46,707 nt of DNA from DATLWN01 sp964492895 (GTDB lineage Bacteria; Pseudomonadota; Zetaproteobacteria; Mariprofundales; Mariprofundaceae), in assembly GCA_964492895.1 (NCBI GenBank), contig CAZBLR010000012.1, positions 1-46,707 of the forward strand, written 5' to 3'. Below, one piece after another: positions 22,381-30,035 of this stretch. The notes below the pieces were generated by a model that ran no database searches, was not told the origin of the DNA, and saw nothing but the letters and a program-made list of their open reading frames with translations. Numbering within the stretch: the first letter of the stretch is position 1; the number at the start of each line of letters is the position of its first letter. A program made the translations under genes and the position numbers.

Positions 22381-24497
22381 CACTGCCCCTTGATCTCGGC
22401 GATGTTCTGCACCTGCTTGATCGTCAGGCGCGCCGTGCCGGTACGCAGGCGGTCGAAGGAGTTGAAGTTGTACGAGATCGCGATCATCGAATGGTCGCCG
22501 GTAGCCTGGTCCTCCAGCCACAGGCCGTTGCCGACCAGCAGGGCGCCGTTGACGTACTGGAACGGCCCGGCACTGCTGCTGCCGCCCGGCACCTCCGATC
22601 CCGAATGCGCCTCGATCTCGCACGAGTCCGGCGTGTACAGCATGCCGGAGGTGTTCATGAAGCCGTGCACGTCGAACAGGCCGCCGGCGAAGGCCATCGC
22701 CGGCAGATCCTCCCAGTCCGAACTGAAGAAATTCGGCATCTTGACGGCCGTGCCGTCGCCGTTGGCATCGATGGTGATGGCCATGTTGTCGGCCGGCACA
22801 TCGAACGGGGTGTAGCTCTTGCTGGTCATGATGCCGTCGGTACCGGCGGCGTTCTGGGTCAGGTTCGCCCACCAGCTGCCGGCATCCTTGGTCGAGGTCG
22901 TCGCATCCAGCTGGTCCATGCGCAGGGCGTCGAAGGCGATCATCCAGCCGCGCTCGTAGCCGTTGGGGAAATAGGCGTGGAACTTGTCCTGCTCGGCCAT
23001 CGAGGCCCACGCGGTGTTGTCGAAGTCGGTGCGGCGCGCGGCGCCGGTGTTGAACTTCTGGGTCCAGACGTTGTATTGCGGCGTCGAGCCGGTCAGGTCG
23101 CTGAGGATCGACGTGCGCGTGCTGTTGCCGTTCGGCAGCTTCATGGCCTCGCGCATCCAGTACTCCCAGACATAGGCATCCGAGATCTCCGAGGCCTGGT
23201 AGGCGGTGCTCTTGCCCATCACATACTTGCGGCGGGCGATGTCCAGGGTGTCCATGCGCCCGTCCGGCCCCGTCGTATGGGGGTCGGTGTACTGCACGAA
23301 GCTCTGCAGATCGTCGACCGGATTGATGTTCAGGGTATCCCAGTCCATCAGCACGACGTCGCGTCCGGAGGAACGCGGCAGGATGACGTTGCTGCGCCCG
23401 GTCAGCGAGGCGGCGTCGTGCGTGGCCACGTCGGTGTAGTTGTCGATGTAGTCCTGGGTGCTGTCGAAGAAATGATCGGGATCGTAGGTGCGCGAATCGA
23501 CGTAATCGATCAGCAGCATGCCGTACACGGTCATCGTGCCCGAATAGGGCTCCCGCTTGCTGCTGGAGTTCGCCGACGACGGGATGCTGGTGCCCGGCCA
23601 CATGGCCTCGTAGTCCACCATCACCGGCGAGGAGCTGCCCGTGCCCGTGCCCGACCAGCTATGCGTCGTCGTGAACTCGGCACCGGCCACCGGCTGACTC
23701 GGGTCCAGGTACATGTCGCCGCGTGTCTTTCTGGTACCGCCATGATGGCCCCACCCGTACGACGACTGGGTCTCGACCGGGATCACCACGCGCACGATGC
23801 CGAACATCGGATAGCCGTGGACGATGTTGTTGACGAAGTTCTCGAACGACATGGTGCCGGTCGGCTGGTAGCTGAACATCTTGGCCCAGCCGGTGTTGTT
23901 CAGCACGTCGCTGCGCCACTGGGCCCACAGGCGGTTGGCGGCGAAGCGGATGCGGTCCATGTCGAAGGCCTGGCCGTTCTTGGTGAACATGTTGTTCAGG
24001 GTCTCGGCGTTGGAAGGCGGCAGCTTGTTGTTGGTCAGCGCCGTGACCAGACCGGTGCTGCTGTTGTAGGTGCCCAGGCGATGCACGAAGGTCTTCGGCA
24101 CCGTCCCCGACGGGCACTTGCTCGGATCGCCCTGGTCGCAGGTGTTGAGGGTGGCGCTGGACAGCGAGTTGCTGCGCACGTCCGAGTTGTTCATCTTGAC
24201 CTCGACGTACAGGTCCGGCGTCGGCGGCGTGTAGCCGGACGGGTACAGGTTCGGGTTGACGGCGGCCCACGGATTCACGTCCGAGCCGACATACGGGTAG
24301 GAGCGTGCCGAGGTCGTGGACTGGGTATTGGTCACCAGCACGTTGACGCTGTTGCCCTGCGTAAAGTCGACGATGGTGTGGTAGGTCGCATCCCCCGGCG
24401 TCGAGCCCCAGGCGCCGGCGATGCCGGCATGGGAGAGAACACCCAGGAGAGCGGCGGCGCCGATGGCGAACAGACGATGTCGTACGATCTTGAACAT
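22380..24497 (-). CDS. large secreted protein in the PilY1 position of the minor-pilin operon
   Basis: A 705-residue protein with a clear signal peptide (residues 1-30). AAGGAGG lies six bases before the ATG, overlapping the pilX stop. The body is rich in Ser, Thr, Asn, Tyr and Trp, with little hydrophobic repetition. Loops with possible Ca2+-ligand spacing are GPDGRMDTLD near residue 410 and DANGDGTAV near residue 580. Three Cys residues are visible: a pair (TCDQGDPSKC) and one near the C-terminus (DSCEIE). I do not recognise the PilY1/PilC beta-propeller, and the protein is shorter than typical PilY1 (over 1000). Operon position suggests a tip or surface protein; homology to PilY1 is unproven. 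Confidence 0.7.
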   Translation of the reverse strand: MFKIVRHRLFAIGAAALLGVLSHAGIAGAWGSTPGDATYHTIVDFTQGNSVNVLVTNTQSTTSARSYPYVGSDVNPWAAVNPNLYPSGYTPPTPDLYVEVKMNNSDVRSNSLSSATLNTCDQGDPSKCPSGTVPKTFVHRLGTYNSSTGLVTALTNNKLPPSNAETLNNMFTKNGQAFDMDRIRFAANRLWAQWRSDVLNNTGWAKMFSYQPTGTMSFENFVNNIVHGYPMFGIVRVVIPVETQSSYGWGHHGGTRKTRGDMYLDPSQPVAGAEFTTTHSWSGTGTGSSSPVMVDYEAMWPGTSIPSSANSSSKREPYSGTMTVYGMLLIDYVDSRTYDPDHFFDSTQDYIDNYTDVATHDAASLTGRSNVILPRSSGRDVVLMDWDTLNINPVDDLQSFVQYTDPHTTGPDGRMDTLDIARRKYVMGKSTAYQASEISDAYVWEYWMREAMKLPNGNSTRTSILSDLTGSTPQYNVWTQKFNTGAARRTDFDNTAWASMAEQDKFHAYFPNGYERGWMIAFDALRMDQLDATTSTKDAGSWWANLTQNAAGTDGIMTSKSYTPFDVPADNMAITIDANGDGTAVKMPNFFSSDWEDLPAMAFAGGLFDVHGFMNTSGMLYTPDSCEIEAHSGSEVPGGSSSAGPFQYVNGALLVGNGLWLEDQATGDHSMIAISYNFNSFDRLRTGTARLTIKQVQNIAEIKGQ

Positions 24498-24508
24498 GGA
24501 AGGCCTCC

Positions 24509-25228
24509 TTACTGGTAGCCGTTGGTCATCGCCCCGAGGTTAGCCGGGAAGCTGTTCGATGCCGTGCCGATCTTGGCGCGCAGCATCCGCAGCGGCTTGC
24601 CGTTCACATAACCGATCGAGTAGGCATAGACGGCATAGTCGTTGCTGGTATTCGAGGTGTCCTTCTCGCTGAGCGGGGCGACGCCGCTGGTGTCCATCAC
24701 CGCCGGCACCAGCCAGACCACGGCCCCGTTGCCGCTCGGCAACGCCGTGCCGCTGCCGAAGGCCTCCGGCGTCACGGCCACGGCGTTCGACGGCTTGGTG
24801 ACCGTGATGTCCAACGCCACGTGCTTGGGCAGGGTCAGCGTCGACAGATTCACCGACGTCGGACTCGTGGGATCATAATTGATCGTATTGTTGATATCGA
24901 AGTAGCCGAGCGTGTTGCTGGTCGGGGGGTTGCCCGCCTGGTTGGGCGTGGTCTCGATTTCGCTGTTGTCGGCCACGCCGTCCCCGTCCAGGTCCACATT
25001 GTTGTCCTTGCTGGGGAAGTCGGGGTCCGTGTACAGGGCCCAGGTGAGGTAGTTCAGACCGGCCTCGGCCAGGTAGAAGGCCTGGGTGGAGTCGCGCTCG
25101 GAGATGCTGGTATCCTGGTTGACCTTGCCCCTGAGGTACAGGCCGACGAGCATGATGGTCAGGATCATCAGGATCACCAGGCTGGTGACCAGCACAAAAC
25201 CGCGTTCGTCATGGTTGCGCTCGTACAT
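24509..25228 (-). CDS. pilX: PilX-type minor pilin
   Basis: A 239-residue protein. The ATG at 25228 was chosen for AGGAG overlapping the pilW stop. A class III signal with cleavage after G10 (ERG then FVLVTSLVILMILTIML) lacks Glu at +5, as PilX proteins usually do. ERDSTQAFYLAEAGLNY follows, a strong PilX signature. At residues 79-90 there is a Ca2+-loop-like motif DLDGDGVADNSE (bases 24959-24994). The C-terminus is a beta-rich soluble domain. PilX with PilV and PilW would form the priming complex at the pilus tip. Confidence 0.85.
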   Translation of the reverse strand: MYERNHDERGFVLVTSLVILMILTIMLVGLYLRGKVNQDTSISERDSTQAFYLAEAGLNYLTWALYTDPDFPSKDNNVDLDGDGVADNSEIETTPNQAGNPPTSNTLGYFDINNTINYDPTSPTSVNLSTLTLPKHVALDITVTKPSNAVAVTPEAFGSGTALPSGNGAVVWLVPAVMDTSGVAPLSEKDTSNTSNDYAVYAYSIGYVNGKPLRMLRAKIGTASNSFPANLGAMTNGYQ

Positions 25229-25238
25229 GCATTGTCTC

Positions 25239-25829
25239 CTAGTTATTCCTGGGCAGCACATCGAAGCTGATCTGCAGATCCCTGTTTGTCCTGTCCACGG
25301 ACTTGTACTGGCTGACCAGGGTCAGCGTGCGCATGGCCGCCAGGTTGCTGTTCGAGGTCGGCGACGCCGAGAAGCCCGTCGCCTGGTTGAGGCCGCGCAG
25401 CACCTCCTGGCAACCGACGCCGGACGTGGACCATTTGTTCGGCACGTCCCAGCACAGCTTGCCGCCGGTGGCGGTGGTGCCGCTGCTGAACTGGAAGGCG
25501 CCCCACGAGGAATCCAGGGTGCCGCAGTTCGCCGCCGTCAGGGTCACCGGGGCGCCCAGCGGCTGGTAGACCAGCCGGCTGTTGCCGGAGTCCCAGCAGA
25601 TGCTGGTGGCCAGGCGCAGCTGGCTGCCCATGATCTGGGAGGCGATGCGCAGGTCCTCGACGGCGTCGACGGTCGATGCCTGGCTGGCCTGCACGCGCGA
25701 CTGCATCAGCACATTGCTGTACAGGCCGGCCAGGATGATCATCACGATGACCATCGACACCAGCAGCTCGATCAGCGTGAAGCCCCGCGACCGCTCCGCA
25801 GCCATGTTCGATTCGGAACCCGTCCTCAT
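25239..25829 (-). CDS. pilW: PilW-type minor pilin
   Basis: A 196-residue protein. The ATG at 25829 overlaps the pilV stop (ATGA). The prepilin motif SRG-FTLIELLVSMVIVM has Glu at +5, and a typical helix follows (RVQASQASTVDAVEDLRIASQIMGSQ, in short RVQASQASTV and AVEDLRIASQIM). Cys residues in SICWD, ANCGT, LCWD and VGCQ could form two disulfides. PilW proteins are often 250-350 residues, so this is short but complete. It is co-transcribed with pilV and pilX. Confidence 0.83.
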   Translation of the reverse strand: MRTGSESNMAAERSRGFTLIELLVSMVIVMIILAGLYSNVLMQSRVQASQASTVDAVEDLRIASQIMGSQLRLATSICWDSGNSRLVYQPLGAPVTLTAANCGTLDSSWGAFQFSSGTTATGGKLCWDVPNKWSTSGVGCQEVLRGLNQATGFSASPTSNSNLAAMRTLTLVSQYKSVDRTNRDLQISFDVLPRNN

Positions 25830-26236
25830 TGCATCCTCTGCATGTTCGACACCGTCACCCGATGCACGCCGGAGGCGTTCTTCCAGTACACGGTGATGGC
25901 CCGCACGTTGGTGTTCGTACCCGCCCCGCTCATGGCGGTGTCCGATACGCCGCTGACCGGCGTCGCGTCGAAGCTCTGGAGCTGATAGACGGTGTTGTTG
26001 ATGGTGACCGTCGTCGTCTGCGTCGGCGTGGTGTTGGTGCTGTACCACTGCTCCAGCTGCTGTTCGGCCACGTGCACGGCGACCGTGCGCTGCTTGGCCG
26101 TGTTGTCGGAGCGCATGACCGCCACGGTGAAGATCCCCATCGCCAGCAGGATCACGGCGGAGATCACCATGGCCACCATGGCCTCGATCAGCGTGAAGCC
26201 GCTTTGCCGCTCGCGTCCGTTCACGTCACGCCTCAC
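25826..26236 (-). CDS. pilV: PilV-type minor pilin
   Basis: A 136-residue protein with prepilin motif QSG-FTLIEAMVAMVISAVIL and a long N-terminal helix ending in AKQRTVAVHVAEQQLEQWY, the PilV/GspI-like pattern. The C-terminal domain is small and Thr/Asn-rich and has no Cys. The GTG at 26236 overlaps the fimT1 stop; a second in-frame GTG four codons later is possible. Second gene of the minor-pilin operon. Confidence 0.83.
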   Translation of the reverse strand: MRRDVNGRERQSGFTLIEAMVAMVISAVILLAMGIFTVAVMRSDNTAKQRTVAVHVAEQQLEQWYSTNTTPTQTTTVTINNTVYQLQSFDATPVSGVSDTAMSGAGTNTNVRAITVYWKNASGVHRVTVSNMQRMQ

Positions 26237-26712
26237 AGGTAATACGCCCGGCCCACGATATTGACCGAAATGCTTTTCGTGGTGCCGTTGTTATTCTTGA
26301 TGTCGATCGTGTCCGTCGTATTGGTGGTGCCATCACTGTTGAACGTCAGGGTGGCGGCCGTATAGGTCATGGTAAGGCTCTTGGCGTAATCACTGAGCAG
26401 GTACTGCTGCTGCTCGGCCCCACCCGAATCCAACGTATAGCTGCTGCCTGTGAAGACGATGGATACCGAGCGATTGCCGGAGATGGCCATGACCCGCGCC
26501 TGCTTGATATGCGCCATCAGGGTTTCCGACGCGCTCTGCAGGGCGGTGCTCTCGCGCCAGGCGTTGAAGGCGGGCAGGGCCACGGCCAGGATGATGCCCA
26601 TGATGCCGATCACGACCATCATCTCGATCAGCGAGAAGCCCTGTTGCCGCTCTGCTTGCCGGCCATAATGGTTCCCACGTAGGGGGATTGCTATGCGCAC
26701 ACCTTCTGCCAT
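26233..26712 (-). CDS. fimT: FimT/GspH-type pseudopilin, copy 1
   Basis: About 159 residues. The prepilin motif QQG-FSLIEMMVVIGIMG is followed by the FimT helix (ALPAFNAWRESTALQSASE and LMAHIKQARVMAISGN) and a GspH-like beta domain ending GRAYYL. It is clearly a duplicate of the protein at 26841-27305, being nearly identical through the helix. The start is uncertain: ATG 26712 is used here, and ATG 26724 is also possible. The codon that aligns with the start of copy 2 is ATA. First gene of the operon and likely to take the FimU role. Confidence 0.85.
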   Translation of the reverse strand: MAEGVRIAIPLRGNHYGRQAERQQGFSLIEMMVVIGIMGIILAVALPAFNAWRESTALQSASETLMAHIKQARVMAISGNRSVSIVFTGSSYTLDSGGAEQQQYLLSDYAKSLTMTYTAATLTFNSDGTTNTTDTIDIKNNNGTTKSISVNIVGRAYYL

Positions 26713-26805
26713 CCTGTAATTCATAGCTCCTGCAACAAATTTGACCGTGACCGCGATCACAATAGGCCATGTCCATTTTTACCGCAACCTGCCACGCCGT
26801 CCCGC
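26693..26805 (+). pseudogene. relic of the 5' end of mrcA left by a duplication
   Basis: Read on the plus strand from 26693, this segment aligns without gaps to the first 110 bases of mrcA (27304 onward). By hand count 62 of the first 100 positions match, with ATGCGCA at the start, ATAGCT at offset 30, TAGGC at offset 70, and CCGCAACCTGCC as an identical block near offset 90. CCCACGTAGGG lies upstream at the same distance in both copies. The relic frame stops at its ninth codon (TAA), so it is dead as a gene. It overlaps the 5' end of fimT copy 1 and now forms that gene's upstream region. Confidence 0.75.
26746..26761 (-). promoter_or_regulatory. CRP/Vfr-like palindrome upstream of the minor-pilin operon
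   Basis: On the minus strand this reads TGTGA, six bases, TCACG: nine of ten consensus half-site positions of a cAMP-receptor-type operator. It lies 34-49 bases before the fimT1 start used here. A possible -35/-10 pair (TTGCGG, 17 bases, TATTGT) abuts it upstream, which would put the site near +1 and suggest repression rather than class I/II activation. Binding is inference. Confidence 0.4.
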
Positions 26806-26840
26806 TTTCGGGTGATCGGCCGTCGCCGGCGCGTCGCGAC

Positions 26841-27305
26841 TCAGTCGTAGGGCCGGCCCATGATGTTGACCGTGATCTTGTGCGCGCTGCCATCGCCATT
26901 CCGGATGACCACATGGCCGAAGTTCGCCATGCCGCTGCTGCGGAAGGTCAATTTGTTGCCGCTGAAAGAGACATCGGTGAACGCCAGGGCATCGGAATAC
27001 TGGCTCAGCGGGTATTGCTGCTCGTTGGCTCCGCCCGAATCCAGCGTGTAGCCGTCCGGCGCAAACACGACCCGCACGGTTCGATTCCCGGAAACCGCCA
27101 TCAGCCGCGCCTGCTTGATATGCGCCATCAGGGTTTGTGTGGCGCTTTGCAGGGCGGCGCTCTCGCGCCAGGCGCCGAAGGCAGGCAGGGCGAGGGCCAG
27201 GATGATGCCCATGATGCCGATCGCGACCATCATCTCGGTCAGCGAGAATCCCCGCTGCCCTGCCTCTTGCCGATTGGAACAGTCCCCACGTAGGGTTCGC
27301 GCCAT
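26841..27305 (-). CDS. fimT: FimT/GspH-type pseudopilin, copy 2
   Basis: About 154 residues. The prepilin motif QRG-FSLTEMMVAIGIMG is followed by ALPAFGAWRESAALQSATQ and MAHIKQARLMAVSGN, a close paralogue of copy 1. The ATG at 27305 has GAGGA eight bases upstream; longer in-frame starts at 27311, 27323 and 27347 exist. The start codon shares CATG with the divergent mrcA start, so each gene's promoter must lie within the other. The C-terminus ends MGRPYD. Its downstream spacer is the mrcA relic, so it may be expressed separately from the operon beginning with copy 1. Confidence 0.85.
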   Translation of the reverse strand: MARTLRGDCSNRQEAGQRGFSLTEMMVAIGIMGIILALALPAFGAWRESAALQSATQTLMAHIKQARLMAVSGNRTVRVVFAPDGYTLDSGGANEQQYPLSQYSDALAFTDVSFSGNKLTFRSSGMANFGHVVIRNGDGSAHKITVNIMGRPYD

Positions 27306-29706
27306 GCGCATCTTCCTCGCCATCATGAAGTCGATAGCTGTTCTCACCGTCCTGGCTGCGATATCAATGACCGTAGGCTATCTCTATTTCTCCCGCAACC
27401 TGCCGCACCTGACTTCGCTTGCGGACTACCAGCCGCCACTGACCACGCGCATCTTCAACGACCGTGGCGAGCTGATCGCGGAATATGCCGACGAGCACCG
27501 CATCCTGACCCCGTTCTCCGAGATTCCCCTGATGGTGCGCAACGCCTTCCTGGCGGCCGAGGATCAACAGTTCTACGAACACCCGGGCATCAATCCCGCC
27601 CGCATCCTGTCGGCCGCCATCGCCAACCTGCGCGCCGGACACACCGTGCAGGGCGGTTCCACGATCACCCAGCAGGTGGCGAAGAACTTCCTGCTGTCGC
27701 CGCAACGGACCTATACCCGGAAAATCCGGGAAGCCATCCTGGCCTACCGGATCGAACAGAAATTCACGAAGGATGAAATCCTCTACCTTTACCTGAACCA
27801 GATTTACCTCGGGCGCGGCGCCTACGGCGTCGCCTCCGCGGCCTGGCGCTACTTCGGAAAGCGCCTCGACCAGCTGACGCTGGGCGAGGCCGCGATGCTG
27901 GCCGGCCTGCCCAAGGCGCCGACTTCGTATGCGCCCAATCTCCACCCCAGGCGCGCCCTGCAGCGGCGCAACACGGTGCTGTCGCTGATGCTCACGAGCG
28001 GCCTGGCCAGCAAGGCCGATGTGGACAAGGCCCTGAAGGAGCCGCTGACGGTCGCCCCGCTGTACGAAAACACGTTGACGGATTCCTACGAAAATGCCGT
28101 CTACCAGCAGCTGGCCGGCCAGTTCGGCGCTTCGACCCTGCGCCGGCAGGGCCTGACCGTCCTGGTACCCTACGACCCCCAGGCCGAGCAGGCGGCCCAG
28201 AAGGCCGTGCGTACCGGAGACCTGGACCTTGAACAGCGCCAGCCCTACCGCTTCCCGACCCACCATGATCAGGCCGACTGGCCCACGCTTCTGGCCTCCT
28301 GGAAGGCGGACCGGGAGGCGGCCCAGGGCCCGCTGGGCACCGACCAGACCATGCCGGCGCTGGTGGAGGCGGTACTTCCCAACGGGGATCTGAAGGTCGA
28401 TGACGGCCTCAAGCAATGGACCCTGTCCAAGCCGGACTGGCGGTGGGAGGACTATCCCGACACCCGGCAGGCCGGGCAGCCTCCCGGGCAACAGGCCGCG
28501 CCGCTACCCGCAAAGTACAATCGCCCGCGCACCTGGATTGCCGGCGACGAGATCCTGCTGCAGGGCGACGGCAAGGGCGGGGTGCGCCTGACGCAGGCCC
28601 CGTCGATCGAGTCGGCCCTGTACAGCGTGGATCTGCAACGCGGCACCGTACTGGCCCGCGTCGGCGGCTACGATTACCACTTCGGCGATTTCGACCGCGT
28701 GTCGCAGGCCGAGCGCCAGCCCGGTTCGGCCTTCAAGCCGTTCATCTATGCCACGGCCCTCGATGAGGGGTACACGCCGGCATCGATCCTGATGGACTCC
28801 CCGATCGTCTTCGACAACCAGGAACTGGACGAGTTCTGGCGCCCCGAAAACTACCGGAACCGCTTCGCCGGCCCGGTGACCCTGCGCAACGCCCTGGAGC
28901 ACTCGCGCAATCTCGCCTCCATCAAGCTGCTGCAGAACATCGGCGTCAGCACCTTCCTGCGCGCCCTGAAGAACTACCCGATGCACGAGAAGTTCCCGGC
29001 GCAGCTGGCGCTGGCGCTGGGCGCGACCGAGGTGACGCTCGAGGATCTGACGAACTCGTACATCGTGCTGGCCACCGGCCAGCGCTGGAAGCCGGTCGCC
29101 GTGCAGCAGGTCCAGGATCGCACCGGCACGACGCTGTACCGCTCCGTCGCGGGCCATCGCTGCCAGGTCTGCCATGCCGACCCGGTACTGGCCGTCAACG
29201 ATGCAATGAAGCCGGCCACCCCGGTGCTGGACCCGACCACCAGCTTTTTGATCACCAACCTGATGCACGGCGTGATCCAGCATGGCACCGGCCGGGGCGC
29301 CAGGGCACTGGGACGACCGGCGGCCGGCAAGACGGGAACGACGGACAAGCAGGTCGATGCCTGGTTCATGGGCTTCACGCCGCAGGTCCTGACCGGCGTC
29401 TGGTCGGGCCGGGACACCCCCACGAGCATGGGCCATACGGAAACGGGCGCGCACGCCGCGCTGCCGATCTGGCTGCAGGCCATGAAGGCCTTCGAAAAGG
29501 GCCGGCCGGTGGAAAATTTCACGCCGCCGCCGGGCATCGAATGGGTGATGATCGATCCGAAAACGGGCCAGCCCGCCGACGTCAGCACCAAATCACCGTT
29601 CCTGGAGGCCTTCCGCCAGGGTACGGCGCCGACGGACGCGAACGGCAATCAACCCGGGACCCCGTCCACGGATCACCCCAACGGCTTCTACGGCCTGGGG
29701 CTCTAG
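27304..29706 (+). CDS. mrcA: penicillin-binding protein 1A (bifunctional glycosyltransferase/transpeptidase)
   Basis: An 800-residue class A PBP. A signal-anchor helix (residues 8-30) is followed by the GT51 glycosyltransferase with catalytic Glu86 in EDQQFYEHPG, GGSTITQQVAKNF and YLNQIYLGRGAYG; an ODP/OB-type insert (about 320-440); and a transpeptidase with S475 in GSAFKPF, SRN, and K676 in AGKTGTTDKQ. Between the last two motifs is CQVCH (residues 620-624), which has the form of a haem-attachment site. The ATG at 27304 was chosen; 27325 is an alternative. In many gammaproteobacteria mrcA sits divergently next to pilM; here about 5.5 kb of pilin genes separates them. Confidence 0.96.
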   Translation: MRIFLAIMKSIAVLTVLAAISMTVGYLYFSRNLPHLTSLADYQPPLTTRIFNDRGELIAEYADEHRILTPFSEIPLMVRNAFLAAEDQQFYEHPGINPARILSAAIANLRAGHTVQGGSTITQQVAKNFLLSPQRTYTRKIREAILAYRIEQKFTKDEILYLYLNQIYLGRGAYGVASAAWRYFGKRLDQLTLGEAAMLAGLPKAPTSYAPNLHPRRALQRRNTVLSLMLTSGLASKADVDKALKEPLTVAPLYENTLTDSYENAVYQQLAGQFGASTLRRQGLTVLVPYDPQAEQAAQKAVRTGDLDLEQRQPYRFPTHHDQADWPTLLASWKADREAAQGPLGTDQTMPALVEAVLPNGDLKVDDGLKQWTLSKPDWRWEDYPDTRQAGQPPGQQAAPLPAKYNRPRTWIAGDEILLQGDGKGGVRLTQAPSIESALYSVDLQRGTVLARVGGYDYHFGDFDRVSQAERQPGSAFKPFIYATALDEGYTPASILMDSPIVFDNQELDEFWRPENYRNRFAGPVTLRNALEHSRNLASIKLLQNIGVSTFLRALKNYPMHEKFPAQLALALGATEVTLEDLTNSYIVLATGQRWKPVAVQQVQDRTGTTLYRSVAGHRCQVCHADPVLAVNDAMKPATPVLDPTTSFLITNLMHGVIQHGTGRGARALGRPAAGKTGTTDKQVDAWFMGFTPQVLTGVWSGRDTPTSMGHTETGAHAALPIWLQAMKAFEKGRPVENFTPPPGIEWVMIDPKTGQPADVSTKSPFLEAFRQGTAPTDANGNQPGTPSTDHPNGFYGLGL

Positions 29707-30035
29707 CGTTCGAACAGGTGGCCGACCTTGGCCGCCATGATGAAATCGTTTTCGTGCAGGCCGCCGATCTTGTGCGTATAGAAGACGACCGTGCAATATC
29801 CCCATCCGTAGCAGATGTCCGGATGATGGCCCTCCGCTTCCGCCAGCTCGCCCACCCGCAAGGCCATGGCCTGGGCTCGCGCGAAATTGGCGCCGGTGAA
29901 CGTCCGGCGCAGGCGTGTGCCGCCATCGATCAGCTCCCAGTCCGCCACCTGCTCCAGCATCGCCCGGGCAGCGCTTTCGGTCATCGGGGGAACGCCCCCC
30001 TGGCACGGGACGCAGTGCTTATCGGTCAGGTCCAT
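29703..30035 (-). CDS. phhB: pterin-4a-carbinolamine dehydratase
   Basis: A 110-residue protein of the PCD/DCoH family, which dehydrates 4a-hydroxytetrahydropterin and also occurs in organisms without phenylalanine hydroxylase. The active-site histidines lie in EAEGHHPDICYGWGYCTV (residues about 75-92), and the T(H)KIGGLHENDF motif follows. AAGGAGG lies five bases before the ATG. It starts inside the 3' end of cimA and ends sharing CTAG with the mrcA stop. A folate/pterin repair role is possible, since no hydroxylase gene is in view. Confidence 0.93.
   Translation of the reverse strand: MDLTDKHCVPCQGGVPPMTESAARAMLEQVADWELIDGGTRLRRTFTGANFARAQAMALRVGELAEAEGHHPDICYGWGYCTVVFYTHKIGGLHENDFIMAAKVGHLFER

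Noticed and set aside
22092..24518. An 808-codon open frame opposite the 705-residue secreted protein gene
   Set aside because: Its composition is dominated by Arg, Val, Gly and His as expected for an antisense shadow. The minus-strand frame has a signal peptide, a ribosome-binding site and operon overlaps.
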